Below are positions 59,901 to 64,000 of a stretch of 64,000 nt of DNA, in pieces (position 1 is the stretch's first letter; each line of letters begins with the position of its first letter). The notes under the pieces are model-generated. The model searched no databases, was not told where the DNA came from, and worked only from the letters and a program-made list of their open reading frames with translations. A program made the position numbers and the translations under genes. The stretch lies in NCBI RefSeq assembly GCF_011752565.1, contig NZ_VWXK01000019.1, positions 1-64,000 on the forward strand, given 5' to 3'. The DNA is from Pantoea sp. Ap-967. GTDB taxonomy: Bacteria; Pseudomonadota; Gammaproteobacteria; Pseudomonadales; Pseudomonadaceae.

Positions 59901-62180
59901 TCAGTGCCAGGAGGCGTCTGGTGCAGCGGCATTGGCCAGGCAAAGCCAGGTGCGATCGGCGCCGAGCAGGTGGGCCAGCAGGGCATCCAGGTCGGCTTGG
60001 CGTATCATCAGGATAGACCGCTGCAGTGCAGGCAGGTCGGCCGGTTGTGTGGCCAGGTGTGTCTGCCAGGCCCATTCGGCAACCTCGGCGTTGGCCATGG
60101 CCGCTTCGTCGAACTGTTCGGCCAGAGCCTGCTGAGCGTTGCTGTCGAGGTTTACACCCTGGCTCAGCAGGGCATGCAGGTGCCCGAGGATTTCGCCGTG
60201 GCTGGCGTGGGGCGATTGCACGCCGAACAGCAGGCCGCCGAGGCCTTCGACCTGACGGAAGGCACTGAACACGGCATAGCCCAGTTGCAGCTCGACCCGC
60301 AGGCGCTGGTACACCGGGCCCTGCAGAAGCTGGGCAAGCAGGCGGCCACAGGCTTGCTGCGCGGCGGGCAGCGGGCAGAACAGCAACAGGGCGTTTTCGC
60401 TGCCTGCCAGCTTGGCGTGGTGCCAGCGCTGGCCTTGCCAATGCGGGGCGGGCGTGGGGCTGGCCGCTTGGCCGGGGCAGTTCTGCAGCACTGCAGCCAA
60501 CCCTTGCAGGGCGCTGGCGTCGAAACCCGTGGCAAGGCCGTGCCAATGGCTGTTTTGCCACGCAGCCGCGAGCCGCGACGGTTCCAGGGGGCTGGTGGGC
60601 GACGGCGCAGGTTGAGTGCCATGCACGGCGTCGGGCAACTGGTTGATCAGCGCCCGAATGGGGATCAATGCTGGCCCTTCCTGTTCAGGCGGTTGCCACT
60701 CGTTGGGTGAACGCAGGGCCGCCAGGGCGTATTCCACCGCGCGAACCACAGCGGCCGGGTGGCCCGTGCAGCGCAACTGCCAGTGCTCGCCCAAGGTGCT
60801 GAACTGCAGCTGTACGCTGGCGTGCTCGCAGCGCGCCTGCAGGGGCAGCAGGCTGCGTTCGAGAACCGTGTGCAGGCCTTGGCCCAGGGCTGACGGCACC
60901 TGCCAGCGCAGGTGAAGGGCTGCGTACTGGCGGGTAGGTGGCAGCAGGGCGCAGGTGTTCAGGGCATGCGGCATCGCCACGGCCCGGGCGTTGGGCAAGT
61001 CGTCGAGCAGCAATGGCTCGGCGGCAGGCAGTTGCCATTGCCCGTGATCGAGGCAGGGCAGCTGTTCGAGCAATGCCTGGAGCGCGGCCATCGCCTGGCC
61101 ATCCAGCGCTACGAAGGGCTGCCCGGCGCTGTCGCGACGGGCCAGTTCCAGCGCGCTGGCGCTGCGTTCGCGGCGTTGTTGCAGCAGGGCGAAAGCCTGG
61201 TTCAATGGGTCGGGGTTTGCCTGGCGGATAAAGCCGAACCAACCGTGCAATAGCCTCAGGGCCTCTTCTCGGTCGGCCTGCGGGTGGAGTTTCAGGTCGA
61301 TGTGCCAGAGCAGTTGTCCGGCAAAGCCATACAGGGGCTCGGCCTTGAATGCCTTGAGCCAGCCGTGCTGCTGCAGTGCATTCAGCCAACTGCCGGGGCG
61401 GTTGTCGGCAAGGCCCGCCAACAGCAGTTCCAGCGCTTGCTCCGCGCCGTAGGGCAGGGCTTGGTGGGCGAACAGCAGGGGTTCGTTGGTAGAGAGGGCC
61501 GGGGGCTGGGCCTGCGTTAGCGCGGCGCCTGTGGCGAATGCACCGGTGAGTTGCCTGGCGAGCTGTTCCAGTTCGTCCAGGGGCTGCGGGCCACACAGGC
61601 TCAAGGTGATCTGGCCGCTGCGGTAGAAGCGTTGGTGGAAACCGTTGAGCGCGTGCTGGAAGCCAGTGTTGCGGATTGCGAGAGAATAGCGATTGCCCGC
61701 ATGAAAGCCGACCAACGGATGATCGCCCGCCACGGCCTGCAGCAGGGCGAACTGCTGCTGCGCCTGGGCATTGCGTGACCAGGCAATGAACTCGGCGTGG
61801 ATCACTTCCCTTTCGCGGGCTTGCCGTTCGATGCCCAGGTCGGGTTCGGCGAGCATCTGGCACAGGCGCTCCAGCCCACCGCCCAGGGCAGCGGGCGGAA
61901 CTTCGAAGAAGAAGTCGGTGGTGCGCTCGCGGGTGCTGGCGTTGACCTGGCCGCCCAGTGCCTGGACGTAGCGCATCAGGCCGTCTTCCAGGGGAAAACG
62001 CGCGGTGCCGAGGAAGAACAGGTGTTCAAGAAAATGCGCCAGGCCTGGCCACTGGCGCGGGGCATCGTGGCTGCCCGCGTGCACCCGCAAGGCAGCCGCT
62101 GAACGCTTCAGGCGCGGGGCATGGCGCAGGGTCAGTTGCAGGCCGTTGGCAAGGGTGAGGTGGCGGGTGGTGTCAGGCAT
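59901..62180 (-). CDS. pqqF: PQQ-associated M16 zinc peptidase PqqF
   Basis: A 759-aa inverzincin of the pitrilysin family, proposed to excise the cross-linked Glu-Tyr from PqqA. The zinc site HFLEH is at 49-53 (H49, E52, H53), with the third ligand E130 in HAEF, 76 residues after H53 as in the family. The C-terminal half is a second, inactive M16-like domain. ATG 62180 follows GGAG; an in-frame ATG at 62204 is further from any ribosome site. It is upstream of pqqA on the same strand. Confidence 0.93.
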   Translation of the reverse strand: MPDTTRHLTLANGLQLTLRHAPRLKRSAAALRVHAGSHDAPRQWPGLAHFLEHLFFLGTARFPLEDGLMRYVQALGGQVNASTRERTTDFFFEVPPAALGGGLERLCQMLAEPDLGIERQAREREVIHAEFIAWSRNAQAQQQFALLQAVAGDHPLVGFHAGNRYSLAIRNTGFQHALNGFHQRFYRSGQITLSLCGPQPLDELEQLARQLTGAFATGAALTQAQPPALSTNEPLLFAHQALPYGAEQALELLLAGLADNRPGSWLNALQQHGWLKAFKAEPLYGFAGQLLWHIDLKLHPQADREEALRLLHGWFGFIRQANPDPLNQAFALLQQRRERSASALELARRDSAGQPFVALDGQAMAALQALLEQLPCLDHGQWQLPAAEPLLLDDLPNARAVAMPHALNTCALLPPTRQYAALHLRWQVPSALGQGLHTVLERSLLPLQARCEHASVQLQFSTLGEHWQLRCTGHPAAVVRAVEYALAALRSPNEWQPPEQEGPALIPIRALINQLPDAVHGTQPAPSPTSPLEPSRLAAAWQNSHWHGLATGFDASALQGLAAVLQNCPGQAASPTPAPHWQGQRWHHAKLAGSENALLLFCPLPAAQQACGRLLAQLLQGPVYQRLRVELQLGYAVFSAFRQVEGLGGLLFGVQSPHASHGEILGHLHALLSQGVNLDSNAQQALAEQFDEAAMANAEVAEWAWQTHLATQPADLPALQRSILMIRQADLDALLAHLLGADRTWLCLANAAAPDASWH

Positions 62181-62220
62181 GGGAACTCCGGGGCAGGTGT
62201 TCATGCTAACCGCCTTCTGG

Positions 62221-62310
62221 CCCTATCGCGACCTGCGGTCGCTCCTACAAAGCATGGCCAGCAGACGCGCCGCAGCTTCCCTGTAGGAGCGACCGAAGGT
62301 CGCGATGGGG
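62221..62310. repeat. Inverted REP-like pair (ACC-GGT stem)
   Basis: Arms 62221-62249 and 62282-62310 (29 bp, two mismatches; core GCGACCTGCGGTCGCTCCTAC) are followed by the hairpin GGGGCTGC-GCA-GCAGCCCC at 62307-62325. It lies between davA and pqqF, both on the minus strand, and probably ends the dav transcript. Confidence 0.87.
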
Positions 62311-62327
62311 CTGCGCAGCAGCCCCTG

Positions 62328-63122
62328 TCAGCCTTCGCGCAGATGCAGCTCCCGCCGCAGGTCAGTCAAGTACGGAAACGCCTCTCGCCCCCGCTGCAAT
62401 TGCTCACGCGATAGGTCAGCCAGCAGCAGACACTCTTCATGCCCAGCCATCGCCAGCAAGCTGCCATCCACCCCGACGATACTGCTTTGCCCGCAGTACC
62501 GAATGTCATCCTCGGCCCCGCAATAGTTGGCATACACCAGGTAACACTGGTTCTCCTGCGCCCTGGCGCGCACGGTCACCTGGCAAACGAAATCGTAAGG
62601 CGCCATGTTCGCAGTCGGCACCAGAATCAACTCGGCCCCGGCCAATGCCAGGCGCCGGGCATTCTCCGGAAACTCGATGTCGTAGCAGATCAGCAGCCCG
62701 ACCTTCCAGCCCTCCAGCTCGACCACCGGGAAATGGTCGGCACCGGCGCTGAACATCGCCCGGTCCAGTTCGCCGAACAGGTGAGTCTTGCGGTAATTGC
62801 TCAGGCTACGGCCATGGGCGTCGATCAACTGCACGCTGTTGTAGATCGCCCCATCGTCGGCGCGCTCGGGGTAGCCGTAGGCGATGGCGATGCGGTGCGC
62901 CTGGGCAATCTCCACCACTTCCATGGCCGCCGGGCCATCCTCGGCCTCGGCCAACCGTTCGACCTGTGCCAGGCCAATGTTGTAACCGCTCAGGAACATT
63001 TCCGGGCACACCAGCAACTGCGCGCCTTGCTCCGCCGCCTGGTGTGCCTGGTGGCGCAGCCGTTGCAGGTTGCCGGGAACGTCCAGTGGGTGGGGGGCGC
63101 CCTGGAACAAAGCGATGCGCAT
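62328..63122 (-). CDS. davA: 5-aminovaleramide amidase (delta-aminovaleramidase)
   Basis: A 264-aa nitrilase-superfamily amidase. In P. putida DavA hydrolyses 5-aminopentanamide, the product of DavB, to 5-aminovalerate in lysine catabolism. The catalytic triad is E41 (CPEMFLSGYN), K112 (YRKTHLFGELD) and C146 (LLICYDIEFPE). It begins 15 bp after davB on the same strand, which supports the pairing. The function is inferred from family and synteny with KT2440 (PP_0382/PP_0383). Confidence 0.92.
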   Translation of the reverse strand: MRIALFQGAPHPLDVPGNLQRLRHQAHQAAEQGAQLLVCPEMFLSGYNIGLAQVERLAEAEDGPAAMEVVEIAQAHRIAIAYGYPERADDGAIYNSVQLIDAHGRSLSNYRKTHLFGELDRAMFSAGADHFPVVELEGWKVGLLICYDIEFPENARRLALAGAELILVPTANMAPYDFVCQVTVRARAQENQCYLVYANYCGAEDDIRYCGQSSIVGVDGSLLAMAGHEECLLLADLSREQLQRGREAFPYLTDLRRELHLREG

Positions 63123-63137
63123 GCTGCCTCCTTGGTG

Positions 63138-64000
63138 TCAGTCGGCCAGGGCGATGGGCCCGATTGCATCGAACACGTCGCCTGGGCCAGGGTTGTCCGG
63201 GTGGGTGCGGCCACCGAAGTGGTTCATGATACCCCACACCGCATTCAGCGACGTCTGCACCGCGCCCTCGACCCAGGCCGGGGTCCACGACACATCGTCA
63301 CCGGCGATGAACATGCCGCGCTGTTCGGCGGGCATGTCCTGCTGCATGAAGTGCGCGTACATGCGTTGGTTGTAGCGGTAGTGGCCCGGCAGGGCACCCT
63401 TGAAGGCACCGAGGAAATGCGGGTCGGCTTCCCAGGAGATGGTGATCGGGTCGCCGATGATATGCCCGGCGATGTCGGTTTTCGGGTAGATCTTCTTCAG
63501 CGCGTCCAGAGCCAGTTGCACGCGCTTCTCCACCGGGTGCGGAAGCATCTTCAGGGCGTCGCTCATCCAGGCATAGGACAGGCAGATGACCCCAGGCTTG
63601 TCGTCGCCATTGTCGAACAGGTAGGTGCCGCGGGTGAGGCGGTCGGTCAGCGTCATGCTCATCAGGTCGCGGCCGGTTTGCGGGTCTTTATCTTTCCAGA
63701 ACGGCCGGTCGACCATGACGAAGGTTTTCGACGATTGCATGTAGCGGGTGCGGTCCAGGGCCATCCACATCTTTTGCGAGAACAGCGACTCTTCGCAGTC
63801 GATCTGGGTGGTCAGCAGCCAACTCTGGCAGGTGGCGAGCACCGCGCCATAGTGGCGGGTATCGCCCCAGTTGTCGGTCACTGCCAGGCGCCCGTCGCTG
63901 GCGCGGGCGATGCGCTTGACCCCGGTGCGCGGTGCTCCGCCATGCAACGCGCTGAGGCTGGTGCCTGCGGGCCAGTGCGCGCAGCGCTCCGGCACATGGC
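63138..64000 (-). CDS. davB: L-lysine 2-monooxygenase, 3' part (gene continues past the window)
   Basis: The C-terminal 287 residues of an FAD amine-oxidase-fold monooxygenase that converts lysine to 5-aminopentanamide with oxygen. The FAD-binding C-terminal motif GDDVSWTPAWVEGAVQTSLN is present near the end, and the segment ending GGRTHPDNPGPGDVFDAIGP closes the protein. The 5' end lies beyond base 64000, so the start is not seen and the length is partial (about half of a protein expected near 560 aa). davA follows immediately. Confidence 0.9.
   Translation of the reverse strand, partial: HVPERCAHWPAGTSLSALHGGAPRTGVKRIARASDGRLAVTDNWGDTRHYGAVLATCQSWLLTTQIDCEESLFSQKMWMALDRTRYMQSSKTFVMVDRPFWKDKDPQTGRDLMSMTLTDRLTRGTYLFDNGDDKPGVICLSYAWMSDALKMLPHPVEKRVQLALDALKKIYPKTDIAGHIIGDPITISWEADPHFLGAFKGALPGHYRYNQRMYAHFMQQDMPAEQRGMFIAGDDVSWTPAWVEGAVQTSLNAVWGIMNHFGGRTHPDNPGPGDVFDAIGPIALAD

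Overview
The window is a chromosomal segment of a Pseudomonas, almost certainly of the P. putida group. The evidence is high GC content, gene order that matches (from memory) the region of P. putida KT2440 from msrA/aceEF through waaFCGP, bioBFHCD and pqqFABCDE to davBA, and many copies of the Pseudomonas REP palindrome (core ending CTCCTAC). It is mostly core genome, read on both strands and densely packed with 1-8 bp stop/start overlaps inside operons.

Layout. 1-4.3 kb: glutathione transferase-like gene, msrA and a PAS/GAF/GGDEF/EAL signalling protein. 4.5-8.9 kb: aceEF (pyruvate dehydrogenase E1 and E2) with its terminator. 9.3-12.2 kb: divergent glnE. 12.4-19.3 kb: lipopolysaccharide inner-core operon waaF-waaC-waaG-waaP plus three further WaaP/InaA-type kinase genes, one of them a double-kinase fusion. 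19.3-22.1 kb: a large convergent DUF6543 'dermonecrotic toxin domain' protein, an accessory gene. 22.2-27.7 kb: iron-uptake locus with ECF sigma factor, FecR-type anti-sigma factor, TonB-dependent receptor with signalling domain, PepSY membrane protein and a 57-aa membrane protein. 28.1-31.4 kb: DnaQ-type exonuclease, cNMP/CBS/DUF294 protein and a divergent response regulator. 31.5-38.3 kb: glcB, a GcvR-like ACT protein, rarD, srkA, a ModE-like regulator and a ComF-like protein. 38.4-42.9 kb: biotin operon bioBFHCD with a BirA-type operator buried in the divergent ComF gene. 43-51.6 kb: small unknown protein, two ~600-aa acyl-CoA dehydrogenase paralogues, and between them a di-haem peroxidase and a membrane diguanylate cyclase. 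51.66-51.86 kb: the small RNA rsmY with a GacA-type upstream site. 51.9-54.6 kb: LysR regulator, class III aminotransferase and a Pmp3 peptide. 54.7-62.2 kb: the PQQ cluster pqqF-A-B-C-D-E plus an S9 peptidase, including the 23-codon pqqA. 62.3-64 kb: davA and the 3' part of davB (lysine to 5-aminovalerate).

How the parts relate. The carbon-flow genes (aceEF, glcB, acyl-CoA dehydrogenases, davBA) carry several candidate operators: paired GTAGT-N3-ACTAC palindromes upstream of aceE, related half-sites upstream of glcB, and a PsrA-type palindrome at the promoter of the first acyl-CoA dehydrogenase. RsmY links the region to Gac/Rsm post-transcriptional control. Most gaps between transcription units hold REP singlets or inverted pairs. 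The most distinctive non-coding structures are a 64/65-bp-matched inverted repeat enclosing a second palindrome (27831-28053) and a perfect 39-bp inverted repeat beside the aceF terminator. I saw no rRNA, tRNA, CRISPR array, insertion sequence or prophage gene. I found no wholly undescribed system. The less ordinary items are the DUF6543 protein, a lipopolysaccharide-kinase relative lacking its catalytic Asp, and the di-haem peroxidase with its AT-rich leader.
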